From Chloroflexota bacterium (lineage in GTDB: Bacteria > Chloroflexota > Anaerolineae > Aggregatilineales > J027): a stretch of 54,548 nucleotides of DNA. The notes beneath the pieces are model-generated. The model saw nothing but the letters and a program-made list of their open reading frames with translations. It did no database searches and was not told the DNA's origin. The stretch is taken from positions 1 to 54,548 of the forward strand of contig JAADYW010000014.1 of NCBI GenBank assembly GCA_010092845.1, given 5' to 3'. Shown in pieces: positions 7,792 to 15,097 of this stretch. The position numbers and the translations under genes are program-made. Each line of letters starts with the position of its first letter. The stretch's first letter is position 1.

Positions 7792-9137
7792 TCAAGACAC
7801 TCATGTTTGCTAAGCCGCATCGTGTCGCCTGGCTGACGCTAGTGGCTGCTTTCGTAATCTTCTGTATCGTGGCTGTGGGAATGGTCCAGCTTGTCCAGTA
7901 TGTGTTGTTCGACTGGACAACGAACCTGGAGACGACGGTTCATGTGGCACGTGGCACGCTGGTGGTCCGGAGTGCGGCCGATCCCAACGAGCATGCCGTG
8001 AGCTTGTGGCGGCAGATTGATCCTGGCGATCGTATTCGCACGGATGAGCTGTCGCAGGGGCATCTGACCTTTCGTGACCCGATTAACAGTGAGGTGGTTG
8101 TGGCCACTGTTCAATTGATTGCAGGGAGCGAAGTATCGATCAAGCAGTCGTCACGCCCGCGGTTTCTGGGTGACGGCCCTTTTTCGATTCGGCTGGAGGA
8201 CCTGATTGGCGAGGTTGAGATTACCATCTCTCCGAAGCTGGAGCGAGACGTGCGCGTCGAACTACGGACCAACGACCAGAAGGTACTCCTTAATGAGGCC
8301 GGGCTTTACCGGCTACGCGGCGAAACCGAGTCGCTACGGGTGACGGTGCACCGCGGAAGTGCGCTGTTGATCAACCAGGTGTCTCAGAACAAACTGGTCG
8401 AAGCCGGCGAGACAGGAACCAGTGGACGGTCCGTTGCACCCTACGTTGTCGAAGTAAACACTGCGAACCTGGTGACAAATAGCTATTTTCTGCCTGCGGG
8501 AGATGACCAGCTCCCTACGGGCTGGGGCTGCAGCGATGATCCAGATCCTGTGCTTGATCCTGAAACTGGCAACCCCGTTCCCCAACCTGCGGGCGAGTTC
8601 GCGGCTACGTTTTTCCAGGGCCGGCATACAGTACATATCAAGCGTGATGCCGATCGAACACTGGACCATTCTGAAACGCTCTGTACCCAGATTGTCAATC
8701 ACGATGTGAGCCAGTATGATAGCCTTCGCGTCCGGGCAACGATGTATCTTGAGTCCCACTCGCTGCCGGGCTGTGGCGAGCGCGCATCTGAGTGTGTGAT
8801 GATGTTGCGTGTTCGCTATATTGACCAGCAAGGGGTGCGCCGTACCTGGCTGCATGGCTTCTACGTTCACTATGATGAGAATCTGGGTTGGCCATTGCGG
8901 TGCGATACATGTGATCAGAATCATGAGCATGTGAATCCGGGCACCTGGTTTGTCTTTACTTCCGAGGATCTCATCCAGGATCTGCCGCCAGATCTACAGG
9001 CCAGGCGGCCTGTGGAGATTGTCGATGTTCAGTTCGACGCATCGGGTCACAAATATGAAGCTTATATTGGCGAGCTATCCGTGTTGGCGTCCTCGTCCGC
9101 CGCAGAAGTGGCGTCCAACGACGTCGTAACCGAATGA
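7788..9137 (+). CDS. Membrane-anchored FecR-like envelope protein
   Basis: This 449-residue protein has an N-terminal membrane anchor (about residues 13-42, hydrophobic from WLTLVAAFVIF onward), then an extracytoplasmic part. Residues about 50-190 resemble a FecR-type beta domain: RGTLVVRS, then a GDRIRTDELSQG segment, then GSEVSIKQ. The C-terminal half (about 225-435) is a separate domain with several cysteines (CSDD, LPGCGERASEC, RCDTCDQ) and no family I can name. The start is GTG 7788, overlapping the acyP stop. No iron-uptake sigma factor or receptor is nearby, so the FecR resemblance is structural only. Its last 76 bases overlap the 3' end of radC on the other strand. Confidence 0.7.
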   Translation: MIKTLMFAKPHRVAWLTLVAAFVIFCIVAVGMVQLVQYVLFDWTTNLETTVHVARGTLVVRSAADPNEHAVSLWRQIDPGDRIRTDELSQGHLTFRDPINSEVVVATVQLIAGSEVSIKQSSRPRFLGDGPFSIRLEDLIGEVEITISPKLERDVRVELRTNDQKVLLNEAGLYRLRGETESLRVTVHRGSALLINQVSQNKLVEAGETGTSGRSVAPYVVEVNTANLVTNSYFLPAGDDQLPTGWGCSDDPDPVLDPETGNPVPQPAGEFAATFFQGRHTVHIKRDADRTLDHSETLCTQIVNHDVSQYDSLRVRATMYLESHSLPGCGERASECVMMLRVRYIDQQGVRRTWLHGFYVHYDENLGWPLRCDTCDQNHEHVNPGTWFVFTSEDLIQDLPPDLQARRPVEIVDVQFDASGHKYEAYIGELSVLASSSAAEVASNDVVTE

Positions 9138-9823
9138 AAGCCAATGCCTCGTTCCCGAAGCGAGACCCATTCTTCGTTGCCGATGATGATATGGTCCAGC
9201 ACGGCGATATCCATCAGCTTCCCGGCCTCAACCAGATCATGGGTGAGGGCGATATCCTCTGGCGAAGGCGCGGCGGAGCCTGACGGGTGGTTATGCACAA
9301 CGATGATGCCGGCGCTATTGTGTTGGATTGCGCTCCGGAACAACTCCGCGATCCGGACGACGGTGCTGTTCAAGCTGCCGATATAGACGGTATTGACGTC
9401 CACAACATGATTCTGAGTGTCGAGCAGTACTACGATTAGATGCTCTTGCCGCAAGCCGCTGAACTGCCTGCGCACCAGATCGAAAACATCCGACGGACGC
9501 CGAATTACAGTGCGTGGGTGAGTGTGTCTCGACTGAAGGCGCCCAGCCAGCACCAGTAGTGCACTGATCTTGCTGGCGTTCACATCACCAACACCGGGGA
9601 GCCGGCGCAAGTGATCAGTGGTTACATCACCGAGCCCCGCCACGTGGTCCAGGACCGTGCTGGCAACTTGGCTGTCACCGAGTACCAGTGCGAGTAAATC
9701 GACATCGCTCAAAGCGTCAAAACCATTTTCGAAGGCTTCTCGTCGTAGCTCGGGAAGGTCATGCTTCCGGTCAGGTAGCTTCATCGCTGATAATCCGATA
9801 ATTGCGTTGGTTTCCATGCGCAT
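9062..9823 (-). CDS. radC: RadC family protein (JAB/MPN domain)
   Basis: RadC-family proteins have an N-terminal helix-hairpin-helix region and a C-terminal JAMM metalloprotease-like domain. The cellular role is unsettled: a repair role was proposed and later doubted, and relatives occur in defence and competence. The 253-residue product shows LRRLPGVGDVNASKISALL as the helix-hairpin-helix, and VVHNHPSGSAAPSPED, whose two His and Asp match the JAMM metal ligands. The last 25 residues are a polar tail encoded inside the overlap with the convergent gene. The start could be ATG 9823, 9817 or 9784; the conserved part begins after the last of these. Confidence 0.92.
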   Translation of the reverse strand: MRMETNAIIGLSAMKLPDRKHDLPELRREAFENGFDALSDVDLLALVLGDSQVASTVLDHVAGLGDVTTDHLRRLPGVGDVNASKISALLVLAGRLQSRHTHPRTVIRRPSDVFDLVRRQFSGLRQEHLIVVLLDTQNHVVDVNTVYIGSLNSTVVRIAELFRSAIQHNSAGIIVVHNHPSGSAAPSPEDIALTHDLVEAGKLMDIAVLDHIIIGNEEWVSLRERGIGFHSVTTSLDATSAADEDANTDSSPI

Positions 9824-9831
9824 GCTATACT
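9802..9831 (+). promoter_or_regulatory. Candidate promoter for the double-zinc-ribbon gene
   Basis: TTGCGT (9802-9807) and TATACT (9826-9831) are 18 bases apart and point to the gene at 9882. The element lies over the start codons of the divergent radC, so the two genes could interfere with each other. Confidence 0.4.
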
Positions 9832-9881
9832 TTCACGATGATAATGCATTTATCGGGAATTTTCAGGAGACCGCAAACCGC

Positions 9882-10469
9882 ATGGATCAGGCAACGCTCA
9901 ACAATATCATTTTGGTTATGGTCACTATTGTGGGGGCGGTTTTCACGGCGTTCTCGGTTGCTTTTGTAATCTGGACGTACAACGACATGAAGGCCCGCTC
10001 GCGGGACCCTCTGGCGCAGATCGCGGCGGCATTGGTGGTGGCTGTCCTCAATGTATTTGGCTTGATTATCTATGTGATGCTGCGCCCCCGCGAAACTCTG
10101 GTCGATGCCTACGAGCGTTCACTTGAAGAAGAAGCGCTTCTGCAAGAGATAGAGGAAAAGCCCGCCTGCCCTGGGTGTGGCAGACCGACCCAGAATGCCT
10201 GGCAAATCTGCCCTTATTGTCACACGCGCCTCAAACAGCCATGTATCAACTGCGGACATTTTTTGGAGCTGTCGTGGAAGCTCTGCCCCGTATGTGCAAC
10301 GGTCCAGGCCTCTGGTGTTGAGCCCAGTGACGAGCCGCTGCGGCAGCTTGGTAAAACCCCTGGCAATCCCCAGCTTAGGCGCTCACCCTATGACACCGGT
10401 ACGGCACCGGCTCAGCAAACCCCTCAGGTGCAGGAAGAGCAACTCGAATGGGTGGACAGCGAATTCTAG
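9882..10469 (+). CDS. Membrane protein with double zinc ribbon
   Basis: This 195-residue protein has two membrane helices (about residues 7-32 and 48-70) followed by a cytosolic tail. The tail carries four CxxC pairs: CPGC, CPYC, CINC and CPVC (about 97-143), a double zinc ribbon of DZR type. The polar C-terminus (about 150-195) is rich in Pro and Gln. The start ATG 9882 has AGGAG 13 bases upstream. Longer in-frame starts reach back into radC and are unlikely. Double zinc ribbons on membrane proteins usually mediate binding to protein or nucleic acid; the partner is unknown. Confidence 0.8.
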   Translation: MDQATLNNIILVMVTIVGAVFTAFSVAFVIWTYNDMKARSRDPLAQIAAALVVAVLNVFGLIIYVMLRPRETLVDAYERSLEEEALLQEIEEKPACPGCGRPTQNAWQICPYCHTRLKQPCINCGHFLELSWKLCPVCATVQASGVEPSDEPLRQLGKTPGNPQLRRSPYDTGTAPAQQTPQVQEEQLEWVDSEF

Positions 10470-10524
10470 GCACTCTCCTGGTCACCCAGTTGTGGCTGCC
10501 GCTTTGCACTCTGGCTAAGTGTTC

Positions 10525-11907
10525 CTAGTGTGGATTCCGCCCTGGTGGGTCTTTGCCCTCCAAGCCCGGCGGATTGTTGTTGCTCTGGCCAAGTGGTCCC
10601 TCGTCAGAGTGCCCAGGGGTATTTCCACTGTTGCCGGGTGCCTCGTCAGATTGCCCTGGTGCATTTCGCCTATTTCCCGGTTCCGCACCCGACTGCCCTG
10701 GTGCATTTCCGCTGTTGCCCGGAGCCTCATCCGACTGCCCTGGCGCGTTCCCGCTGTTACCACGTGGCTCAACAACAATGCTCGAGGGGTCAGTAGGGCG
10801 AATAGATGTGCCTTTCCCGTTGCCAATGACTATGCCTGCGGCAAGGCTTCCAGGACTGAGGTCGTCGAGTTGGCTAAGGATTTCTCCCCACGAGCGGCCC
10901 TCCTGCCGCTCCTCAATAATCTGATCGACCTCAACATTCGCCTGGTCGGCCAAAGCATAGGCGCGACTGATCTCACCAACGCCGAGGCCTTCTGCATGCA
11001 ACGCCTCGAGTACGTCGCAATCAGTGCCATACGCATTCGCGATGATATGGAGAACTGGATGACAGTCGACTTCAGCCGGTACCATAACTTCTGGCCCGGT
11101 AGGTTGCAAGGTGTCCACTGCGATGTCTCCGGAATCAGAGAGCTCGCCGCTAATGGTGATGGTTTTCCCGGTCTCAATGCCGCGTATCTGCTCTGCATCG
11201 ACATAGGCCGTGATTCCATCGATTGTCAGGGTGCCCCCGGTTGCGTCGATCGTTTGGACTGTGCCTGTCAAATCAACGAAAATCGGGACCACCTCTTCTT
11301 CGGGGTCGGGGGTCGGGGTATCACTTGCCGTCGGAGTCGGCGATGGCGGTTGTGGTGTGGCTGACGCCGGCACCCGGGTCTCTGTCGTTGGTACTGGGGT
11401 GTACGTGACCGTCGCTGAAGCTATAGCGGCTGTTGGTGGCTCTGTCTCCGTCGCCGTGCTTGTTGATGTAGCGCTCATGTCCGCTGCGACGCGAGTTTGC
11501 CTGGTGGGGTCTTCGGTGATCTCTACAATTGATACGTCGTCTCCGGACGATCCGGGAGTGCCACCGTCATCATTGGACATGATGGCGAACGTACCACCGG
11601 CGACAATGAGGATCGTAGCTGCCGTTACCAGGATCCACGAGAGCGCATTTTGTGCTGTCTGGAGGATGGGGCTTGCTGTTGACGATCGGAGCCGCTGAAA
11701 AACCTGTTGTTCGATACGTCCTATCTGGCCTGGCTGCACTGCGGGTAAGGGAATGCCCTGAAGCTCATGTGCCATCCACAGCAGCGGCGCCAGTTCATCT
11801 GCATACCCGGGATATTTCGCAAGACATTCCTCCAGAGTAACGCCATGTGCCATCGCATCAGTGCACTCTGCCAGGATTTCTGCCAGGGATTTCTGGTCTC
11901 GGTTCAT
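10525..11907 (-). CDS. Putative membrane-anchored anti-sigma factor with secreted-protein-like ectodomain
   Basis: The gene overlaps the upstream ECF sigma factor by ATGA and encodes 460 residues. Residues 1-85 are a cytosolic helical region with a LEECLAKYPGYADELAPLL motif, which resembles N-termini of sigma-linked membrane proteins but lacks the HxxxCxxC zinc motif. A membrane helix lies at 88-110. A Pro/Thr/Ser linker (111-205) precedes a DUF5666-like beta domain (207-270, LTGTVQTIDATGGTLTIDG), a roughly 80-residue module with [12 protein letters not shown] (282-363), and a Gly/Asn/Pro/Gln-rich repeat tail (382-460). The last three parts recur in the same order in the secreted protein encoded divergently at 12809. 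The anti-sigma role is inferred from the sigma overlap and topology; it could instead be an effector of unknown action. Confidence 0.75.
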   Translation of the reverse strand: MNRDQKSLAEILAECTDAMAHGVTLEECLAKYPGYADELAPLLWMAHELQGIPLPAVQPGQIGRIEQQVFQRLRSSTASPILQTAQNALSWILVTAATILIVAGGTFAIMSNDDGGTPGSSGDDVSIVEITEDPTRQTRVAADMSATSTSTATETEPPTAAIASATVTYTPVPTTETRVPASATPQPPSPTPTASDTPTPDPEEEVVPIFVDLTGTVQTIDATGGTLTIDGITAYVDAEQIRGIETGKTITISGELSDSGDIAVDTLQPTGPEVMVPAEVDCHPVLHIIANAYGTDCDVLEALHAEGLGVGEISRAYALADQANVEVDQIIEERQEGRSWGEILSQLDDLSPGSLAAGIVIGNGKGTSIRPTDPSSIVVEPRGNSGNAPGQSDEAPGNSGNAPGQSGAEPGNRRNAPGQSDEAPGNSGNTPGHSDEGPLGQSNNNPPGLEGKDPPGRNPH

Positions 11908-12464
11908 TCGTCCGCTCCTTGAGTAGGTTCAAGGTGCTTGGCCAGCGAACGCAATGCCCGCATCTGTAAGGCTTTGACCGCACCGACTTGTTTGCCCATC
12001 AATGCTGCTGTTTCACGAAGATCGTATCCCTGCAGGAATCGCAGCGAAACTACCTGTTGCTGTTCTGGGGTCAGTTTCCGGATATGGTGTAAGAGCTGTT
12101 CGTGGCGGATATTCTTGAATGCTGCTTGTTCCGGGTTATGGTCGGACGCGATAGTCATGTCGTGAATGGATTGAGCGGGCTGGCGGCGCGACTGCTTGCG
12201 ATAATAATCGACAACCAGGCCATGCGCCAGATGGTAGAGCCAGCCCAGGAACGGTATGCCCCGCTGCTCGTAAGCGGCTAGCTTCTCAATTGCACGGACA
12301 AATACGTCGCTGGTCATGTCTTCCGCCAGAGGACTATTGTTTACTCGCGATTGAATGTATCGATAGACGTTGTCAGCATGTTTCCGGTAAAGGGCCGCTA
12401 TGGCATGTTCATCACCCTGTTTAGCAGCCTCGACTAGTCTGGTTTCGTCTTCGTGTGCATTCAT
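11904..12464 (-). CDS. ECF-type RNA polymerase sigma factor
   Basis: This 186-residue protein has region 2 (about residues 22-92, with LAEDMTSDVFVRAIEKL and FLGWLYHLAHGLVVDYYR) and region 4 (about 125-180, LTPEQQQVVSLRFLQGY and KQVGAVKALQMRALRSL), the two-domain layout of extracytoplasmic-function sigma factors. It directs RNA polymerase to a regulon that cannot be read from this window. The stop overlaps the start of the putative anti-sigma gene, the usual order for such pairs. No clear GGAAC/GTC-type autoregulatory promoter was found in front of it. The ribosome site (AAGAGA) is modest. Confidence 0.92.
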   Translation of the reverse strand: MNAHEDETRLVEAAKQGDEHAIAALYRKHADNVYRYIQSRVNNSPLAEDMTSDVFVRAIEKLAAYEQRGIPFLGWLYHLAHGLVVDYYRKQSRRQPAQSIHDMTIASDHNPEQAAFKNIRHEQLLHHIRKLTPEQQQVVSLRFLQGYDLRETAALMGKQVGAVKALQMRALRSLAKHLEPTQGADE

Positions 12465-12561
12465 TAGAGTGGCAATTCTCTTTGGACACTAGATGAATGC
12501 AGTCGGCTTGTATTGAATACCGCTGCTGTAGGCAAAAAGATACGAGGCTAACCCCTGTATA

Positions 12562-12589
12562 TTAACACATCGCGAACAATTCTTATCAT
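12562..12589 (+). promoter_or_regulatory. Sigma-70-like promoter for the 12809 gene
   Basis: TTAACA (12562-12567) and TATCAT (12584-12589) each match the consensus at five of six positions and are 16 bases apart. Transcription would begin near 12597, giving a leader of about 210 bases. Confidence 0.55.
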
Positions 12590-12687
12590 CTGATGGGGCA
12601 GATTTTACTGGCTTGATGACCTCTGGAACTACGAAGGCACATAATGGTTAGTGATACCCAACAATGTAACCAAGGGCATGCGATGGT

Positions 12688-12708
12688 TGTTTTTGCATTA
12701 ACAAAACA
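12688..12708. repeat. Short inverted repeat in the long leader
   Basis: TGTTTT (12688-12693) and AAAACA (12703-12708) form a perfect 6-base inverted repeat around a 9-base centre. It lies within the predicted leader and could be an operator or a chance AT-rich match. Confidence 0.3.
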
Positions 12709-12808
12709 TAACAATGATGCCGTAACTAATTCGCTTCTCAAGCGGTATGCAGGGTACAGTCACCCAAGAAAGAAAACCGAATGTGATCCACTGGATCAAA
12801 GGAGAGGC

Positions 12809-13909
12809 ATGAAGATGCTAAAGCTTCGTTGGGGACTTCTTATCCCCATATTACTCGCGCTAGCTATCGCGCTCGTTTTGGTTCCATCAACTGGTCTGGC
12901 CCAGGATGGTGGCGAGGATGATGACGAACTCTGGGTCTATATCGAGATAGAAGGCGAAGTCGAGGCGCTCGAAGACGACTTGATCGTCGTTGATGGCTAC
13001 GAATTGGCCCCGGCGGGTGCATTCAATCCATCAACGCTAGAGGTTGGTGATTATGTAGTTGTTGCAGGCTATTTGCTGGATGATGATACCCTCTATGTCG
13101 AGTCCCTGGAAGTAGTTGAGGATTTCGATCAGGACGGCATTCTAGACAATGAAGATAATTGCCCGGAGGTGGCCAATCCTGAGCAGGAGGACACCGATGG
13201 TGACGAGGTCGGCGACGCCTGCGACCCCGACATGGTTGACAGCGACGGCGACGGTGTCGTCGATGCCGAAGAGAACTGCCCCGACGTAGCTAACTCCGAG
13301 CAGGAGGACACCGATGGTGACGAGGTCGGCGACGCCTGCGATCCCGACATGGTTGACAGCGACGGCGACGGTGTCGTCGATGCCGAGGACAATTGCCCCG
13401 ACGTAGCTAACCCCGAGCAGGAGGACACCGATGGCGATGGTGTCGGTGATGTCTGTGACAGCGATGAAGAGGATACCTGCTACTTCGAAAATCACCCGGT
13501 CGCCGAGGCAATTGCAGCCCAGTTTGACGTCAGCTATGAGGAAGTGATGGATCTGCATTGCAGTAGCGAGGGTTTCGGGAACATCAGCCGCGCCTATGCC
13601 CTGGCTGCACAGACCGATGCAACCGTGGAAGAGATCCTGGCATCGTCGAAGGAATCGGGTTGGGGCAACGTCTTGCGCGACTATGACGTGCACCCATCAG
13701 AGCTCGCTCCTGGACTTGCTGTTTCTGAGCGCAACCGCAACCAGCACCAGAACCGCGAGCATACGGGTCCCCCCGAAGACCGCGGTCGGCCTGATAATCC
13801 CGGTAATGGAAATGGTCCACCTGAGGACCGTGGCCGGCCTGACAACCCCGGCAATGGCAATGGCCCACCGGAAGGCCGAGGTCAGGGCAATGGCCGTGGC
13901 AATCGTTAG
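12809..13909 (+). CDS. Secreted thrombospondin-type-3 repeat protein
   Basis: This 366-residue exported protein starts at ATG 12809 behind AAGGAGAGG. Its parts in order are a signal peptide (residues 1-31, cleavage likely after GLA), a DUF5666-like beta domain (41-104), three aspartate-rich thrombospondin type 3 repeats (106-219, [11 protein letters not shown] and CPDVAN motifs), a module with [12 protein letters not shown] (224-305), and a Gly/Asn/Pro tail with [13 protein letters not shown] twice (320-366). The Asp-rich loops are expected to bind calcium. No anchor is seen after the signal peptide. The DUF5666-like domain, the ISRAYALA module and the tail also occur in the membrane protein encoded at 10525-11907. 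It may be a matrix or surface protein; the function is unknown. A terminator follows. Confidence 0.82.
   Translation: MKMLKLRWGLLIPILLALAIALVLVPSTGLAQDGGEDDDELWVYIEIEGEVEALEDDLIVVDGYELAPAGAFNPSTLEVGDYVVVAGYLLDDDTLYVESLEVVEDFDQDGILDNEDNCPEVANPEQEDTDGDEVGDACDPDMVDSDGDGVVDAEENCPDVANSEQEDTDGDEVGDACDPDMVDSDGDGVVDAEDNCPDVANPEQEDTDGDGVGDVCDSDEEDTCYFENHPVAEAIAAQFDVSYEEVMDLHCSSEGFGNISRAYALAAQTDATVEEILASSKESGWGNVLRDYDVHPSELAPGLAVSERNRNQHQNREHTGPPEDRGRPDNPGNGNGPPEDRGRPDNPGNGNGPPEGRGQGNGRGNR
13124..13466 (+). repeat. Three tandem type-3 repeats, 117-base period
   Basis: Units start near 13124, 13238 and 13355 and encode 38-39 residues each. The DNA of units 1 and 2 from GACACCGATGGTGACGAGGT onward is almost identical, which points to recent duplication or slippage and a possible length-variable locus. 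Confidence 0.8.
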
Positions 13910-13940
13910 TTCGGCGTCTTGATTTGATGGAACAGCTTCC

Positions 13941-13970
13941 GCGCAGGTCCGGCACTGACCTGCGCTTTTT
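13941..13970 (+). terminator. Rho-independent terminator after the secreted protein gene
   Basis: GCGCAGGT (13941-13948) pairs perfectly with ACCTGCGC (13958-13965), followed by TTTTT. It lies between the convergent ends of this gene and the Mrr-type gene. Confidence 0.88.
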
Positions 13971-15021
13971 ACTCACCCACTTCCTCGATTACCAGGCTAT
14001 CACTATCGAAACTTACTACGGCAACGTATTCGACCCGCACGCCGATCTGGTGCTCGATAAGTAGATCGGTAAGTTGTTCACCGTCAATCAGAATGATGGG
14101 GACTGTATTCGGCAGGCGGGCTACGGCCAGAGCACCGCTGGAGAATCCGCTTGTCGTCAGTATCATCCCTTGATCAATATCCTCCATCGCCAGCATGTCG
14201 CCGCGAAATTGACTGACCGTCGGGCGGCCGATGTTCGATTGCATGCGCTTGACCTGGACGGCCGTGTGCACCTGCATCACGCCTACCGCAACATCAGCCA
14301 CAACATCTACCCCGCCATCTGGTCCCCGGCGGGTGACCAGGATGTTGTTGTAACCCATCTTCCCTAGAAGGCGCCCCACAAGATTCTCAAATGCAAAGGG
14401 ATCCATGTGGTTAATGACATTCAGCAGTTGTTGCTGGGCCTTGCCGCGCTGGCGAAGTGCCATCTGTGCGATGGTGTCGATTTCGTGTTCCCACTCTGCC
14501 AGGCTGAATATTCCCGGCCCATCCCGCCGGAAGGCTGAAGCCGAGCCGTGTTGCTGGATATCTCGGTAGAGCTGGGCTGAGAGCGAGGTCTCAGGTGTCA
14601 TGCTTTCGGGGTTGAGGAAGCCCCATTCGATGGCCAGGGCGGCGATGTTAGTGTAGTGCATTGGACGCCCCTCGGTCTTAAGAACCTCATAGGCGGCATC
14701 CCGGTAGGTTAGGTATTCTCCCTGTTGCTGAAAGATGGCATGATCGATGAAGTTGTCGGGTAGGGGATCCGCAGCAGTGCGTAGACGGTAGCGGCCGCGT
14801 TCCACCCGGACAAATGGCGACAGATCGCCAGTTTCTGGCTGACGACGCAGTGACCCGGTGATGACAGCGGACATCGTCTGGCGCGGCGTTTGGCCCATCG
14901 AGTCGATATAGCCGTGTTCAAGGGCCAGGCGGGTGATTTCTGAAACCGACAGAGGCCGCGGGGCCTGGCGTAGCACCTCAACAGCGGCCTGTAGGAACGT
15001 CATTCGTGCAGAATACTCCAT
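13969..15021 (-). CDS. Mrr-type restriction endonuclease with two HARE-HTH domains
   Basis: This 350-residue protein has two winged-helix HARE-HTH domains (about residues 7-80 and 104-175) and a C-terminal Mrr-type PD-(D/E)xK nuclease domain (205-325). The nuclease motifs are visible: FENLVGRLL with Glu212, GGVDVVAD with Asp239, and QVKR with Gln256 and Lys258. Mrr enzymes cut DNA with modified bases, and HARE-HTH domains have been proposed to sense modified DNA. No methyltransferase gene is next to it, so it is probably a solitary type IV-like defence nuclease or a repair enzyme. Starts at 15021 or 15003 are possible. The gene stands alone, downstream of lepA on the same strand. Confidence 0.85.
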   Translation of the reverse strand: MEYSARMTFLQAAVEVLRQAPRPLSVSEITRLALEHGYIDSMGQTPRQTMSAVITGSLRRQPETGDLSPFVRVERGRYRLRTAADPLPDNFIDHAIFQQQGEYLTYRDAAYEVLKTEGRPMHYTNIAALAIEWGFLNPESMTPETSLSAQLYRDIQQHGSASAFRRDGPGIFSLAEWEHEIDTIAQMALRQRGKAQQQLLNVINHMDPFAFENLVGRLLGKMGYNNILVTRRGPDGGVDVVADVAVGVMQVHTAVQVKRMQSNIGRPTVSQFRGDMLAMEDIDQGMILTTSGFSSGALAVARLPNTVPIILIDGEQLTDLLIEHQIGVRVEYVAVVSFDSDSLVIEEVGE

Positions 15022-15097
15022 ATCTGGTCTTCATCCGAGTCCGGGATGCGTAACCCGGCTCGATTACTATGGTCTGGCTGAGAAGCCTGGCGTGAGG

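Larger units (their letters stand above)
12465..12808 (+). other. Divergent 344-base intergenic region
   Basis: This AT-richer stretch separates the sigma-factor gene (minus) from the secreted-protein gene (plus). It holds a sigma-70-like plus-strand promoter at 12562-12589, a short inverted repeat at 12688-12708, and a strong AAGGAGAGG ribosome site just before ATG 12809. The predicted leader of the secreted-protein mRNA is over 200 bases long. A GGAACT at 12625-12630 could be an ECF -35, but no matching -10 was found. An in-frame ATG at 12644 would extend the protein by 55 non-signal-like residues and is rejected. Confidence 0.5.

Noticed and set aside
8334-8930. 198-residue minus-strand open frame
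   Set aside because: Antisense to the FecR-like gene, with no ribosome site and no recognisable domain.
10519-11364. 281-residue plus-strand open frame
   Set aside because: It is antisense to the membrane protein gene, which has coherent domains, a sigma-factor overlap and a shared module elsewhere; the antisense product is low-complexity.
12644-12808. N-terminal extension of the secreted protein
   Set aside because: It would bury the signal peptide behind 55 residues; the strong AAGGAGAGG site marks ATG 12809.
13124-13466. CRISPR array
   Set aside because: The repeats are 117 bases long, lie in frame within a gene, and encode aspartate-rich protein repeats without spacers.
13142-13693. 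183-residue minus-strand open frame
   Set aside because: It arises from the repeated Asp/Gly codons of the type-3 repeats on the other strand.
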